NCBI GenBank assembly: GCA_054601695.1
Contig: BAAHQB010000146.1
Span: 124,001-188,000 of the forward strand
DNA length: 64,000 nucleotides
Source: Amorphochlora amoebiformis
Taxonomy: Eukaryota > Cercozoa > Chlorarachniophyceae
Direction: 5' to 3'
Shown here: piece after piece, positions 39,738-54,087 of the stretch
How the letters are laid out: every line of letters starts with the position of its first letter
How positions within the stretch are numbered: the stretch's first letter is position 1
Program-made: the position numbers and the translations under genes
The notes under the pieces: model-generated
The model's database searches: none
What the model saw: the letters and a program-made list of their open reading frames with translations, nothing else
Told to the model about the DNA's origin: nothing

Positions 39738-40206
<469 letters not shown>

Positions 40207-40306
40207 CGTGCGTGTGTGTGATAGGGTAAGGGTTAAGGCCAACATGATGAGTTAAGGCTACTAATACCACTAAAGGACTAGCAAAAGTTGAAATACGCTT
40301 ACTTAG

Positions 40307-40343
40307 GCTTAGGGTTAGGGTTAGGGTTAGGGTTAGGGTTAGG
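40307..40343 (+). repeat. Interstitial telomeric repeat, TTAGGG orientation
   Basis: Five perfect TTAGGG units followed by a degenerate one. They introduce a 2.3-kb TTAGGG-derived region. Confidence 0.95.
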
Positions 40344-40437
40344 CTGGGATTAGCGTTAACATTCTTTGCTTGGTTTGATGCTATGGTCTAAGTAAAGCCG
40401 GGGTTTAGGGCTATAGGCTATACCCTAGGGTTGAGAG

Positions 40438-42148
40438 CTATTTGTTAGGTTTAGAGCTATCCTGTTAGGTTTAGAGCTATCCTGTTAGGTTTAGAGCTAT
40501 CCTGTTAGGTTTAGAGCTGTCCTGTTAGGTTTAGAGCTATCCGGTTAGGTTTAGAGCTATCCTGTTAGGTTTAGAGCTATCCTGCTAGGTTTAGAGCTAT
40601 CCTGTTAGGTTTAGAGCTATCCTGTTAGGTTTAGAGCTATCCTGTTAGGTTTAGAGCTATCCTGTTAGGGCTATCCTGTTAGGGCTATTCCGTTAGGTTT
40701 AGGGCTATCCTGTCAGCTTGAGGGCTATCCTGTTAGGCTTAGGGCTTTTCTGTTAGGCTTAGGGCTATTCTGTTAGGCTTAGGGCTTTTCTGTTAGGCTT
40801 AGGGCTATTCTGTTAGGTTTAGGGCTTTTCTCTGTTAGGCTTAGGGCTATTCTGTTAGGTTTAGGGCTTTTCTGTTAGGCTTAGGGCTATTCTGTTAGGT
40901 TTAGGGCTTTTCTGTTAGGCTTAGGGCTATTCTGTTAGATTTAGGGCTTTTTTGTTAGGCTTAGGGCTATCCTGTTAGGTTTAGGGCTTTTCTGTTAGGC
41001 TTAGGGCTATTCTGTTAGGCTTAGGGCTTTTCTGTTAGGCTTAGGGCTATTCTGTTAGGTTTAGGGCTTTTCTGTTAGGCTTAGGGCTATTCTGTTAGAT
41101 TTAGGGCTTTTCTGTTAGGCTTAGGGCTATTCTGTTAGGTTTAGGGCTTTTCTGTTAGGCTTAGGGCTATTCCGTTAGGTTTAGGGCTTTTCTGTTAGGC
41201 TTAGGGCTATCCTGTTAGGTTTAGGGCTTTTCTGTTAGGCTTAGGGCTATCCTGTTAGGTTTAGGGCTTTTCTGTTAGGCTTAGGGCTATCCTGTTAGGT
41301 TTAGGGCTTTTCTGTTAGGCTTAGGGCTATTCTGTTAGGTTTAGGGCTTTTCTGTTAGGCTTAGGGCTATTCTGTTAGGTTTAGGGCTTTTCTGTTAGGC
41401 TTAGGGCTATTCTGTTAGATTTAGGGCTTTTCTGTTAGGCTTAGGGCTATTCTGTTAGGTTTAGGGCTTTTCTGTTAGGCTTATGGCTATCCTGTTAGAT
41501 TTAGGGCTTTTCTGTTAGGCTTAGGGCTATTCTGTTAGGTTTAGGGCTTTTCTGTTAGGCTTAGGGCTATTCTGTTAGATTTAGGGCTTTTCTGTTAGGC
41601 TTAGGGCTATTCTGTTAGGTTTAGGGCTTTTCTGTTAGGCTTAGGGCTATTCTGTTAGGTTTAGGGCTTTTCTGTTAGGCTTAGGGCTATTCTGTTAGGT
41701 TTAGGGCTTTTCTGTTAGGCTTAGGGCTATTCTGTTAGGTTTAGGGCTTTTCTGTTAGGCTTAGGGCTATTCTGTTAGGTTTAGGGCTTTTCTGTTAGGC
41801 TTAGGGCTATTCTGTTAGGTTTAGGGCTTTTCTGTTAGGCTTAGAGCTATTCTGTTAGGTTTAGGGCTTTTCTGTTAGGCTTAGGGCTATTCTGTTAGAT
41901 TTAGGGCTTTTCTGTTAGGCTTAGGGCTATTCTGTTAGGTTTAGGGCTTTTCTGTTAGGCTTAGGGCTATTCTGTTAGGCTTAGGGCTTTTCTGTTAGGC
42001 TTAGGGCTATTCTGTTAGGTTTAGGGCTTTTCTGTTAGGCTTAGGGCTATTCTGTTAGATTTAGGGCTTTTCTGTTAGGCTTAGGGCTTTTCTGTTAGGC
42101 TTAGGGCTATTCTGTTAGGTTTAGGGCTTTTCTGTTAGATTTAGGGCG
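40438..42148 (+). repeat. 20-bp telomere-like minisatellite with 40-bp dimer structure, about 85 copies
   Basis: The 20-bp unit is TTAGGGCTATTCTGTTAGGY. The first roughly 240 bases use the variant TTAGAGCTATCCTGTTAGGT. From about 40740 the array alternates units with CTTTTC and CTATTC and with GGC and GGT, forming a 40-bp higher-order unit. Variants (TTAGAT, TCCTG) are scattered or periodic, which points to homogenisation by unequal exchange. Confidence 0.96.
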
Positions 42149-42204
42149 GCTAGCAGTGCACAGTATTAGACTTGGTTACTTGCGCAACACCTGATAAACC
42201 ACAT

Positions 42205-42610
42205 GCTTTACGGTTAGGGCTAGGGTTAAGGTAAGGGTTTTAGGGTTAGGATTAGAGTATGAGCTTAGGGTTGGGTTAGGATTAGGGTTAGGGTTTGGGG
42301 TGAGGTTTAGGATTAGTCGGGTCGGGTTGAATGGTTGGTAAGGATTGTTGTTACCTTGCAAGAGGGAGGATTTTCGATTATTTTGTTGAAAATCTTAGGG
42401 CCTCGCTTGGCCCATGTAAATACTGTCTTTTCGCGCTAAGGTTAGTTTTAGGGTCAGGGTTAGGGTTAGGGTTAGAGTTAGGGTTAGGGTTAGGGTTGGA
42501 TCAGCTTTAGGGTTAGGGTTAAGGTTGGGGTTAATGTTAGGGTTAATGTTAGGGTTAGATGGTAACGGTTGCTGCTAGGGTTTAGGGTTAGCGTTAGGTT
42601 GTTAGGTTAG
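42205..42610 (+). repeat. Degenerate TTAGGG region
   Basis: Mixed TTAGGG, TTAGGA, TTAAGG and GTTAGCG units with a few perfect runs (about 42460-42500). It continues the telomere-derived sequence of the preceding array after a short unique stretch. Confidence 0.9.
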
Positions 42611-42659
42611 ATTTGTCGTGAAAACGGTGAATAGGGAGGTATTGATATTGATATGTTTA

Positions 42660-42725
42660 GCTATATGTCATATAGTGTATATATATATATATGTATATAA
42701 ATATATCTGTGTTTTTATTATGCAC

Positions 42726-42772
<47 letters not shown>

Positions 42773-42830
42773 GAGGATATCCACGAATAATTCGTGGGCG
42801 ACCTTCTTATCCAGAGAATTCTATATATAC

Positions 42831-42897
<67 letters not shown>

Positions 42898-42998
42898 TGT
42901 ATATATTACATTATGTGCGCATATATTTTTATAGTATATATGTATGTATATATCGATGTATATACATATATATATATATATATGTATTTATACTATCG

Positions 42999-43037
<39 letters not shown>

Positions 43038-43048
43038 GTATATGCATA

Positions 43049-43085
<37 letters not shown>
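42660..43085. repeat. TA-microsatellite block
   Basis: TA with one unique island (about 42765-42825). No gene. Confidence 0.85.
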
Positions 43086-43087
<2 letters not shown>

Positions 43088-43094
<7 letters not shown>

Positions 43095-43133
43095 TTATAT
43101 ACCTGTAAGATACCCTTGAGGGTTGTAGCAATG

Positions 43134-43198
<65 letters not shown>

Positions 43199-43224
43199 TT
43201 ATATACATATATATATATATATAT

Positions 43225-43300
<76 letters not shown>

Positions 43301-43431
43301 TTGCTACAAACCTCAAGGGCATCGTACAGGTATATAATATGTATGTATGTATAAATCATTGTTACAACCCTCAATATATATACGTGTATATTCATTATAT
43401 ACCTGTAAGATGCCTTTAAGGGTTGTAGCAA

Positions 43432-43472
<41 letters not shown>

Positions 43473-43585
43473 TTATATACCTGTAAGATGCCTTTGAGGG
43501 TTGTAGCAATGATATATATATATATATATATATATATTCATTATATACCTGTAAGATGCCTTTGAGGGTTGTAGCAATGATAGGC
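43088..43585. repeat. Tandem and inverted copies of a 45-bp unit
   Basis: Unit TTCATTATATACCTGTAAGA plus TGCCTTTGAGGGTTGTAGCA ATGA occurs in + orientation at about 43091, 43391, 43468 and 43536, and in reverse orientation at about 43298-43340 and partly at 43355-43373. The first + copy and the inverted copy flank a TA tract and could form a long hairpin. Confidence 0.88.
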
Positions 43586-43639
43586 TGCTTTTTCTTACCC
43601 GTATACTTAACCTACATATATTATTCATATGGGTATATT

Positions 43640-43716
43640 ATATAACTATACATACATATACGTGCCTACAATAATACACATAAAAAGATATAATGTACAC
43701 ACATATATATATGTCT

Positions 43717-43758
<42 letters not shown>

Positions 43759-43759
43759 A

Positions 43760-43858
<99 letters not shown>

Positions 43859-43974
43859 AATATACACATATATATATATATATATATATATATGTGTATG
43901 TGTATGTATATATATATATATATATGCGTATATATATATATGTACAATGTCAACATACATATATATATATATTT

Positions 43975-44027
<53 letters not shown>

Positions 44028-44050
44028 AATATATATGTATGTATTCATAC

Positions 44051-44100
<50 letters not shown>

Positions 44101-44169
44101 CATACCTTGCATATAAATAGAATGTATACATTAATACACCAATGTTTATGATATATCTATATAGAAGTG

Positions 44170-44213
<44 letters not shown>

Positions 44214-44266
44214 GACTTGATTGGGGGCATGATAGTCTAGGCCTGTGAGTTTTCTATATAGAAGTG

Positions 44267-44307
<41 letters not shown>

Positions 44308-44489
44308 TATATATATATATATATATGACTTGATTGGGGGCATGGTAGTCTAGGCCTGTGAGTTTTCGCGGAATATCCCCATCAGACTCCACACTCGAAC
44401 TACACCTATGTATATATATTTCATATATATATATATAATATATATATATATCTCGAACTATACCCTTGTATATATATATATACATATAT

Positions 44490-44543
<54 letters not shown>

Positions 44544-44595
44544 AATATCCTTATCGATTCACGTTTGAAGCACACATATTCATCCATATGTATAC

Positions 44596-44661
<66 letters not shown>

Positions 44662-44794
44662 GCATATATATGTATATACATATATATGTTTACTTATGCA
44701 TGGGTAATATATATAAATAGATAGGATTTCATTATCTCACCTTGGTATTTGTTAAAATAATACCTCTTTATATATATATATAGATATATGTTAC

Positions 44795-44889
<95 letters not shown>

Positions 44890-44891
44890 CA

Positions 44892-44971
<80 letters not shown>

Positions 44972-44982
44972 TATATATATAA

Positions 44983-45016
<34 letters not shown>

Positions 45017-45060
45017 GATATATATTATATATATACATATATATACATATATATATATTA
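43640..45060. repeat. TA block with a duplicated 60-bp unit
   Basis: TA tracts. GACTTGATTGGGGGCATGRT followed by AGTCTAGGCCTGTGAGTTTT occurs twice (44213 and 44327), and CTCGAACTACACC/CTCGAACTATACC twice (44392 and 44453). No coding sequence. Confidence 0.85.
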
Positions 45061-45069
45061 TATATAAAA

Positions 45070-45445
45070 AATATAAAATAAATCCTCAAATAATTCGAAA
45101 AATATCTCGAGAAGAAAAAAAAAGTGATAATTTCGGGAATTTCACCAGAAGAGACGCATATCGAGATACGACCCTGATCTGTAGTTCTTGTGGAAGTGCG
45201 TAAGATATTCACTCGTCAATATCTGAGATTTCGATATCAAGGTAATCAATATCTGAATATCGATATCAAGGTAATCAATATCTGAGATATCGATAGGTTA
45301 GATATCAGCCAAAGTCAGGACATCAGAGGTCAATATCCGAGATGTACAGATGTTAGATATGTGGATGGCAAGGTATTAGATGTCAATATCTGAGATATGG
45401 GGAGGTAAGATATGCGAAGATGCGAGTGAATATTTAAGCTGTAAA
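45070..45445. other. Unique block with ATATCTGAGATATCGAT-type degenerate repeats
   Basis: From 45225 to 45440 phrases such as GGTAATCAATATCTGA and GATATCGAT recur irregularly. No gene is recognised. Confidence 0.6.
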
Positions 45446-45493
45446 TAGACACTCAACATGCTACCTATTGTACACACATATATATATTTATAC

Positions 45494-45536
<43 letters not shown>

Positions 45537-45577
45537 TACTTGTCAACATTAAAGTATATGTGATGGATGAATATATA

Positions 45578-45624
<47 letters not shown>

Positions 45625-45664
45625 AAATATATAAATATATACATATATAAATATAAATATATAC

Positions 45665-45717
<53 letters not shown>

Positions 45718-45779
45718 TACCTCCTTTTTATATGCGCTCCATGAGGTAACCGGCCCCTGTGGCCCCTTAGTCTCTCCCT

Positions 45780-46075
45780 AACATTAATGCAATTTATTAA
45801 TACGACCATATTAATACTATTAATGCTACCGTATTAATACTATTAATCTTAGCATGTTAATAGTGTTAATCTTAGCATGTTAATTGTGCTAATCTTATCA
45901 TGTTAATAGTTGCTAATAATAGCATGTTAATAGTGTTAATCTTAGCATGTTAATAGTATTAATCTTAGCATGTTAACGTTATTAATCCCTCGATATCATT
46001 AATTAATGCTATTAATCTTAGCATTAATCTTTACCATATTAATACTTTTCAATATTAGGATATTAATAGATATAA
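45780..46075 (+). repeat. Degenerate 23-bp tandem repeat
   Basis: Unit TTAATCTTAGCATGTTAATAGTG and variants, strongly rich in TTAAT. Confidence 0.85.
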
Positions 46076-46134
46076 CGTAAACCTTTCCAAGATAGGCATC
46101 CATCTTTTTCTCCATCTCTTCCGAGATCTAGGAG

Positions 46135-46430
46135 GATTAGGGTTAGGGTTAGGGTTAGGGCTAGGGTTAGGGTTAGGGTTAGGGTTAGGATCAGATTATT
46201 CAGCATGTCTTAGACCGAGGAGCATTGACTTATCTACATTATGGGGCGAGTTAGGGTTAGGGTTAGGGTTAGGGTTGAAGATTCAAGATTTAGGGTAAGG
46301 GATACGGATAGACGTTAGGACTCTGAGATAACGAGTTGTTTTGCGTTAGGGTTAGGGTTACAGCTAGGGTTAGGGTTAGGGTTAGGGATAGGACTAGGGT
46401 TAGGGTTAGGGTTAGGGTTAGAGCTTACGG
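46135..46430 (+). repeat. Interstitial telomeric repeats, TTAGGG orientation
   Basis: Three clusters of perfect TTAGGG (about 46138-46190, 46250-46275 and 46346-46425) separated by unique bases. A 50-base phrase from the first spacer (GGATCAGATTATTCAGCATG TCTTAG) recurs next to the telomeric array at 55.8 kb. Confidence 0.93.
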
Positions 46431-46503
46431 TTAGAATCCATGGAATTCCGTTGGTTCCGAGGGAAAGACACTATTATGTATATATATAAAAATATATAAT
46501 TAT

Positions 46504-46552
<49 letters not shown>

Positions 46553-46675
46553 TATATGTATATATATATATATATATATATTATGTAATATTGTGTGATA
46601 TAATATACAGAGTTGTACTAGCACGCACACATATATAAGAATAATATACATGTGTATATTTACACACACACACAT

Positions 46676-46719
<44 letters not shown>

Positions 46720-46798
46720 GTGTATATATATATTGACAATATTATCGTACCAACACATTGTAAGTCCGTATATGAATTCGATCAAGATCCTCCGCTTG

Positions 46799-46860
<62 letters not shown>

Positions 46861-46944
46861 TATACGCATAATTTATATAATTTCATGTATATGATGTCCA
46901 AGGTTAGGGCCTTTCCCGCCGGAAATATTCCCATAATCACAACC

Positions 46945-47040
46945 AAGCCCTAACCCTAACCCTACCCTACCCACACCCTAACCCTAACCCTAACTCTAAC
47001 CCTAAACCTAACCCTAACCCTAACCTTAGCCCTGACTCAA
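46945..47040 (+). repeat. Interstitial telomeric repeats, CCCTAA orientation
   Basis: CCCTAA units with CCTACCCACA and CTCTAACCCTAAACC variants. Opposite orientation to the arrays at 46135-46430, about 0.5 kb upstream. Confidence 0.93.
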
Positions 47041-47164
47041 GCCATAATAACCCTATAAGCTAACCTTAGCTCAATCCTAAGATTAGTTCTGTTCGAATAA
47101 TCCTCTTGATGTATGTCTAATACTACTAAAACCCAACCCCAAAGCAACGGTAGAAAGGGTACCC

Positions 47165-47630
47165 CCTAGCCATACGGGTGACATGCGTAGGTGACACGGG
47201 TAAGTGACATGGGTAGGTGACATGGGTAGGGTGATATGGGTAGGGGTAGGGTAAGGTGACATGGGTAGGTGACATGGGTAGGTGACATGGGTAGGTGACA
47301 TGGGTAGGGTGACATGGGTAGGGTAAGGTGACATGGGTAGGTGACATGGGTAGGTGACATGGGTAGGTGACATGGGTAGGGTGACATGGTTAGGTGACAT
47401 GGGTAGGTGACATGGGTAGGGTGACATGGGTAGGTGACATGGGTAGGTGACATGGGTAGGTGACATGGGTATGTGACATGCGTAGGTACATGGGTAGGTG
47501 ACATGGGTAGGGTGACATGGGTAGGGTGACATGGGTAGGGTGACATGGGTAGGGTGACATGGGTATGTGACATGGGTAGGTGACATGGGTAGGTGACATG
47601 GGTAGGTGACATGGTTATGTGACATGGTGG
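47165..47630 (+). repeat. 13-14-bp minisatellite, GTGACATGGGTAG(G)
   Basis: About 30 copies alternating 13- and 14-base spacing, with a few variants. Minus-strand frames of Thr-His-Val/Pro-Cys-His repeats are products of the array, not proteins. Unique sequence follows to about 47765. Confidence 0.95.
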
Positions 47631-47764
47631 CTAGCTGAAGCCTAACGGTGATAAGGGTAGCCCTAGGGAAGAGAGTAAGGAATACCTTTCGCGTCGGATA
47701 GGATGCTTCGTAGCTTGGATTCCTGCATTATTTACTATTGCTATGAACTTATTTCAATCTATGT

Positions 47765-47962
47765 ATATATATATATATATATATACATATATATAATATA
47801 TATATATATATGTATGTATAGTACATATATATGTATGCTCTATATTAATCTTCCCTCGCACCACATACATCTATATTGAATATATAATATATATGCATAT
47901 ATATATGTATATACATATATATATGTATGTTTCATATATATATAATATTATAATGCATATAT

Positions 47963-47994
<32 letters not shown>

Positions 47995-48002
47995 ATAAAT
48001 AA

Positions 48003-48040
<38 letters not shown>

Positions 48041-48115
48041 CACAACCATGGTCTTTGGCAATGGGCGATCTTGGAACATTTTCCTATAGGATATATACAT
48101 CCCATTAGTCCATAT

Positions 48116-48146
<31 letters not shown>

Positions 48147-48290
48147 GATAACATACTATCTCATATACGGACATATTTACATATCAACAGACACGTATGC
48201 ATCTAATACACATAAAGATATTTATGTATAGGTATATATATCTATATACACACATTATAATATGTATGCATATATATAAAAAGATTATGT

Positions 48291-48344
<54 letters not shown>

Positions 48345-48417
48345 CATATATATATGTACCTTTCCTGATTTTTAGGAGATAGGGATAGAGCCAGATTTCT
48401 TTCCGATGCTAAGGCCT

Positions 48418-48448
<31 letters not shown>

Positions 48449-48487
48449 TCATGTATTATATAAACATGTAGACGTATCAATATATAG

Positions 48488-48534
<47 letters not shown>

Positions 48535-48538
48535 ATAT

Positions 48539-48577
<39 letters not shown>

Positions 48578-48603
48578 TGTTATATACATGTTAAAAAAAA
48601 ATG

Positions 48604-48645
<42 letters not shown>

Positions 48646-48879
48646 TAATATATATATATGTATATATGTATGTATATTTATGTTTTCATATATAATACAT
48701 ATGAGATAACAATGTCCCATATTTCTATCTAATGATAGTGCTATATACATATATATATATATACATATATGTACATATATATATATATATGTAGATACCT
48801 ATATATATGTAAATATACATATTTATATAGATGAATATATAATTACATATATAAATGTATATATATTATACATGTACAC

Positions 48880-48931
<52 letters not shown>

Positions 48932-48945
48932 ATATAAAAGAAAGT
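47765..48945. repeat. TA-microsatellite block
   Basis: TA with unique islands at about 48040-48115 and 48360-48415. No coding segment is supported. Confidence 0.85.
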
Positions 48946-48949
48946 ACCC

Positions 48950-49017
48950 GGTGATAATCAGCTGGTGGTTCAGTAGACCCTTTTCGTATGCTCTCCAAAA
49001 GACTCTATTTATATACG

Positions 49018-49073
<56 letters not shown>

Positions 49074-49125
49074 CTGGTGGTTCTGTTGAGCCTTTTTGTA
49101 TGCTCTCCAAAAGACTCCATGTATA
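48950..49125 (+). repeat. Direct duplication, about 60-bp unit across a TA tract
   Basis: ATCAGCTGGTGGTTC followed by TATGCTCTCCAAAAGACTC is present at about 48957 and 49069. Confidence 0.9.
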
Positions 49126-49129
49126 TTAT

Positions 49130-49297
49130 ATACATATATATTTGTACATAGTAATGTATATATATATATTTATGTATTATATATATATATATATATATAT
49201 GTACATGTATATATGTATAAATATACACACATTCTTATAAATACACACACACACATATACATAAAAATATATATATATACATATATGTGTATATATA

Positions 49298-49337
<40 letters not shown>

Positions 49338-49363
49338 TCATACCATTCTATCCATGCATAAAC

Positions 49364-49445
<82 letters not shown>

Positions 49446-49717
49446 TATTATATTCTGTATGACCTTAGGTAGTTTGTTTTTGGAGTTTGTCCTGCAGGAT
49501 GACATGGAATGCGTTTTGTGAGATGGAGGTTGAGTTGGTGCTCTAGACGAAGTTGACGTGGACCCCATCTTCTCCACTCGAGGTGGACCAACATCACCTA
49601 TGTATATATATATATATATATATATATGGGAATATACATAAAAGATATATATATATATATATATGTAGCATAGTCAAAACTACAAAAACTACGTTGACTA
49701 CAGATGGATACACGCCA

Positions 49718-49790
<73 letters not shown>

Positions 49791-49800
49791 TATAGCATAG
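49130..49800. repeat. TA block with a small unique island
   Basis: The island at 49450-49605 is GC-richer (GGAGGTTGAGTTGGTGCTC and flanks) but shows no clear exon. The phrase GCATAG(T)CAA...ACTACAA...ACTAC occurs twice (49670 and 49795). Confidence 0.6.
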
Positions 49801-49894
49801 CCAATACTATAAAACTACATTCTAAGCCAAAATTACGTTTACGTACAGATACAAGCCAGCCTAACAACGAATCGATGCAGAATACTCAAGACAG

Positions 49895-50160
49895 ACAAAC
49901 TTCGCAGATACGTGTCGCAATGTCACGCCAAACACCCTGGATTACAAACAAACCTCGCGGATACATGCCGCGATGTCACGTCAAACACCTTGGATGACAA
50001 CAAAACCTTGCAGATACATGCCGCGATGTCACGCCAAACACCCTGGATGACAGCAAAACCTCGCAGATACATGCCGCGATGTCACGTCAAACACCCTGGA
50101 TGACAACAAAACCTCGCAGATACATGCCGCGGTGTCACGGCAAACATTCTGGATGAGATA
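49895..50160 (+). repeat. 53-bp minisatellite, about 5 copies
   Basis: Period 53 measured from TGTCACG at 49921, 49974, 50027, 50080 and 50133. Unit contains CAAACACCCTGGATGACA and CGCAGATACATGCCGCGA. Confidence 0.95.
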
Positions 50161-50211
50161 CATCGCGCAGATGCCCTTGAATGTGCACCTTGCAGACTCC
50201 ACGAGCAAAGA

Positions 50212-50308
50212 TTATGATAATCCAAGTCGTGTAATCCAAGTTATGTAATCCAAGTTGTATAATTCAAGTTGTATAATTCAAGTTGTATAATCCAAGTAGG
50301 ATAATACA

Positions 50309-50315
<7 letters not shown>
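50212..50315 (+). repeat. 15-bp tandem repeat
   Basis: TGTATAATCCAAGT and variants, about six copies. Confidence 0.9.
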
Positions 50316-50356
<41 letters not shown>

Positions 50357-50370
50357 ATATATATAGTTAC

Positions 50371-50425
<55 letters not shown>

Positions 50426-50534
50426 ATGTACATACTGTCAGCGTAGCAGTGTATGTTGAATGAGTGGAGTCCATAATTTGGTCGACACGGTATATATTCT
50501 TACGTAAACGTGAATTATGTACATATTTAAACAT

Positions 50535-50574
50535 GACAGGCTACATATTCCTCAAATCAGACTCACACATCACC

Positions 50575-50673
<99 letters not shown>

Positions 50674-50721
50674 GAAGGGGTACACATTCCTCAAATCAGA
50701 CTCACACCTCACCTATAAATG

Positions 50722-50785
<64 letters not shown>

Positions 50786-50880
50786 CATATATATATATAT
50801 ATATATAATATATAATGAAAATGTGTATAATACACATACTTAAAAAGTACCTATTCCTGAAATAGGACTCTCACCTCTCA
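50535..50880. repeat. TA block with a repeated island
   Basis: ATTCCTCAAATCAGACTCAC occurs at about 50549 and 50688, with a related copy (ATTCCTGAAATAGGACTC) at 50851. The intervening sequence is long TA tract. Confidence 0.85.
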
Positions 50881-50934
50881 CCTCTGTGCCCACCTAGAAA
50901 ACCAAATTATACATTATAATACCACCGTATCGCA

Positions 50935-51695
50935 CCAGGCCACAACATACAATACAACGACATACCACACCAGACCAAACCATATCATACAACGACATAC
51001 CAAACAAGACCACAAACATATCATACAACGACATACCACACCAGACCAAACCATATCATACAACGACATACCACACCAGACCACAACATATCATACAACC
51101 ACATACCACACCAGACCACAACATATCATGTAACGACATACCACACCAGACCACAACATATCATGTAACGACATACCACACCAGACCAAACCATATCATG
51201 CAACGACATACCACACTAGACCATAATATATCATACAACGACATACCACACCAGACCACAAACATATCATACAACGACATACCACACCAGACCACAACAT
51301 ATCATACAACCACATACCACACCAGACCACAACATATCATGTAACGACATACCACACCAGACCACAACATATCATGTGACGACATACCACACCAGACCAA
51401 ACCATATCATGCAACGACATACCACACTAGACCACAAACATATCATACAACGACATACCACACCAGACCAAACCATACCATACAACGACATACCACACCA
51501 GACCAAACCATATCATACAACGACATACCACACCAGACCACAACATATCATACAACGACATATCACACCAGACGACAACATATCATGCAACGACATACCA
51601 CACCAGACCACACCATATCATACAACGACATACCACACCAGACCACAAACATACCATACAACGACATACCACACCAGACCAAACCAGGTTACAGC
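50935..51695 (+). repeat. 35-bp minisatellite, about 21 copies
   Basis: Unit AACGACATACCACACCAGAC CACAACATATCATAC; period 35 from 50956 to 50991 and on. Higher-order blocks are visible: a multi-unit segment containing the TGTAACGACA and CACTAGACC variants recurs. Confidence 0.95.
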
Positions 51696-51734
51696 AAAAA
51701 CCACCACACCGTCCTCACATCAGATCGTACCACC

Positions 51735-52015
51735 CCACACAACACCACATCAACCATCGGAACCCATACGCCTTCACATTCGGAACCCATACGCCTTCAC
51801 ATTCGGAACCCAAGAGACCCCAATCGTGACAGGGGCGTGACAACGTGATAAGGGGTAACAGAGGCGTGACAAGGGCATGACAAGGAAGAGCGTGACAAGA
51901 GCGTGACAAGGGCGTGACAAACGAGTGTGACAAGGGGTGATTAGGGCGTGACAAGGGCGTGACAAGGGTGTGACAAGGGCGTGACAAGGGCATGACAAGG
52001 GCGTGACAACGGGGA
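51735..52015 (+). repeat. 23-bp triplet followed by 10-11-bp GGGCGTGACAA array
   Basis: CGGAACCCATACGCCTTCACATT is present about three times (51758-51812). It is followed from 51826 by about 15 copies of a GGGCGTGACAA-type unit. The first unit resembles part of the solo LTR at 31.8 kb (TCGGAACCCATA). Confidence 0.88.
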
Positions 52016-52139
52016 CCTGCGATAAATCGACGGCTTCACCCTAGTAGTATATGTGTTATTTGAATGCATATGTACAAATATGCATGGAAATGCATGTCCT
52101 GTATGAAGTCCTGTATGAACGTATATCTACCGAATTTTG

Positions 52140-52670
<531 letters not shown>

Positions 52671-52699
52671 GAGAGAATGTCCTCTTTGCAGTGGAGAGA

Positions 52700-53118
52700 C
52701 TGAAAGGAAACAAAAAACTATATTTATCCCTATACTGCAAGGAAACAAACAACTATATTTATCCCTATCGAATTACAACACAAAAACTATATTTATCCCT
52801 ATCGAATTACAACACAAAAACTATATTTATCCCTATCTAATTACACACAAAAACTATATTTATCCCTATCGAATTACAACACAAAAACTATATTTATCCC
52901 TATCGAATTACAACGCAAAAACTATATTTATCCCTATCGAATTACAACACAAAAACTATATTTATCCCTATCGAATTACAACACAAAAACTATATTTATC
53001 CCTATCGAATTACAACACAAAAACTATATTTATCCCTATCGAATTACAACACAAAAACTATATTTATCCCTATTGAATTACACACAAAAACTATATTTAT
53101 CCCTATCGAATTACAAGC
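52700..53118 (+). repeat. 31-34-bp minisatellite, about 12 copies
   Basis: Unit AAAAACTATATTTATCCCTA followed by TCGAATTACAACAC. Highly homogeneous, with two shorter units lacking AAC. Confidence 0.95.
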
Positions 53119-53199
53119 AAAACAAATGCACGAAAACATGTACAGGGGAGAGCTGAAAGGAAACGCAATATCTACACAAAAAACGAATGTAATGAAACT

Positions 53200-53229
53200 G
53201 TACAACGGTATATCTATGTATATACCATT

Positions 53230-53266
<37 letters not shown>

Positions 53267-53386
53267 TATGTATATATATATATATATATATGTATGTGTA
53301 TGGTATATGTATGGTATAGATTTATGTATATGTATGGTGTTATTACAACCTTGGAAGAATATTTATATATTATATATATATATATA

Positions 53387-53438
<52 letters not shown>

Positions 53439-53499
53439 GGTATATAGATGGATTTAGGGTCATCTCATTTGTATATCTATGTTACATATATCATATATA

Positions 53500-53549
<50 letters not shown>

Positions 53550-53786
53550 TCATTACTAGCTTGGAAGAACATAGACTCGGTCCGAATCGATGCTTGGGGA
53601 ATCTGGATGAAATATATATGTATGTATATATATGTATATATATGTATTTGTGTATGTATGTATGTATACATTTAATTCGATAGTATACAGACACTTATGC
53701 AGAAAATATATTTAAACGACTGTATGTGAGAATATCTATATGTATCTATACATACTTGCTAGTAATATACATGTATACACTATACG

Positions 53787-53853
<67 letters not shown>

Positions 53854-53890
53854 GTATGTATACACATTAAATATATACATATATATATAT

Positions 53891-53945
<55 letters not shown>

Positions 53946-54041
53946 TATTATTCCAATAGTTTTAGATGTATAGAATAGATATATACATATATATACATAC
54001 ATGCTACTATACATATATGCGTATAATCATATGCATACATA

Positions 54042-54087
<46 letters not shown>

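Noticed and set aside
47083-47625. 180-codon minus-strand frame of Thr-His-Val-Pro-Cys-His repeats
   Set aside because: Direct translation of the 13-14-bp minisatellite; two other frames are open as well.
50935-51695. Possible CRISPR-like array because of regular 35-bp spacing
   Set aside because: Units are contiguous with no unique spacers, and the sequence is eukaryotic; it is a minisatellite.
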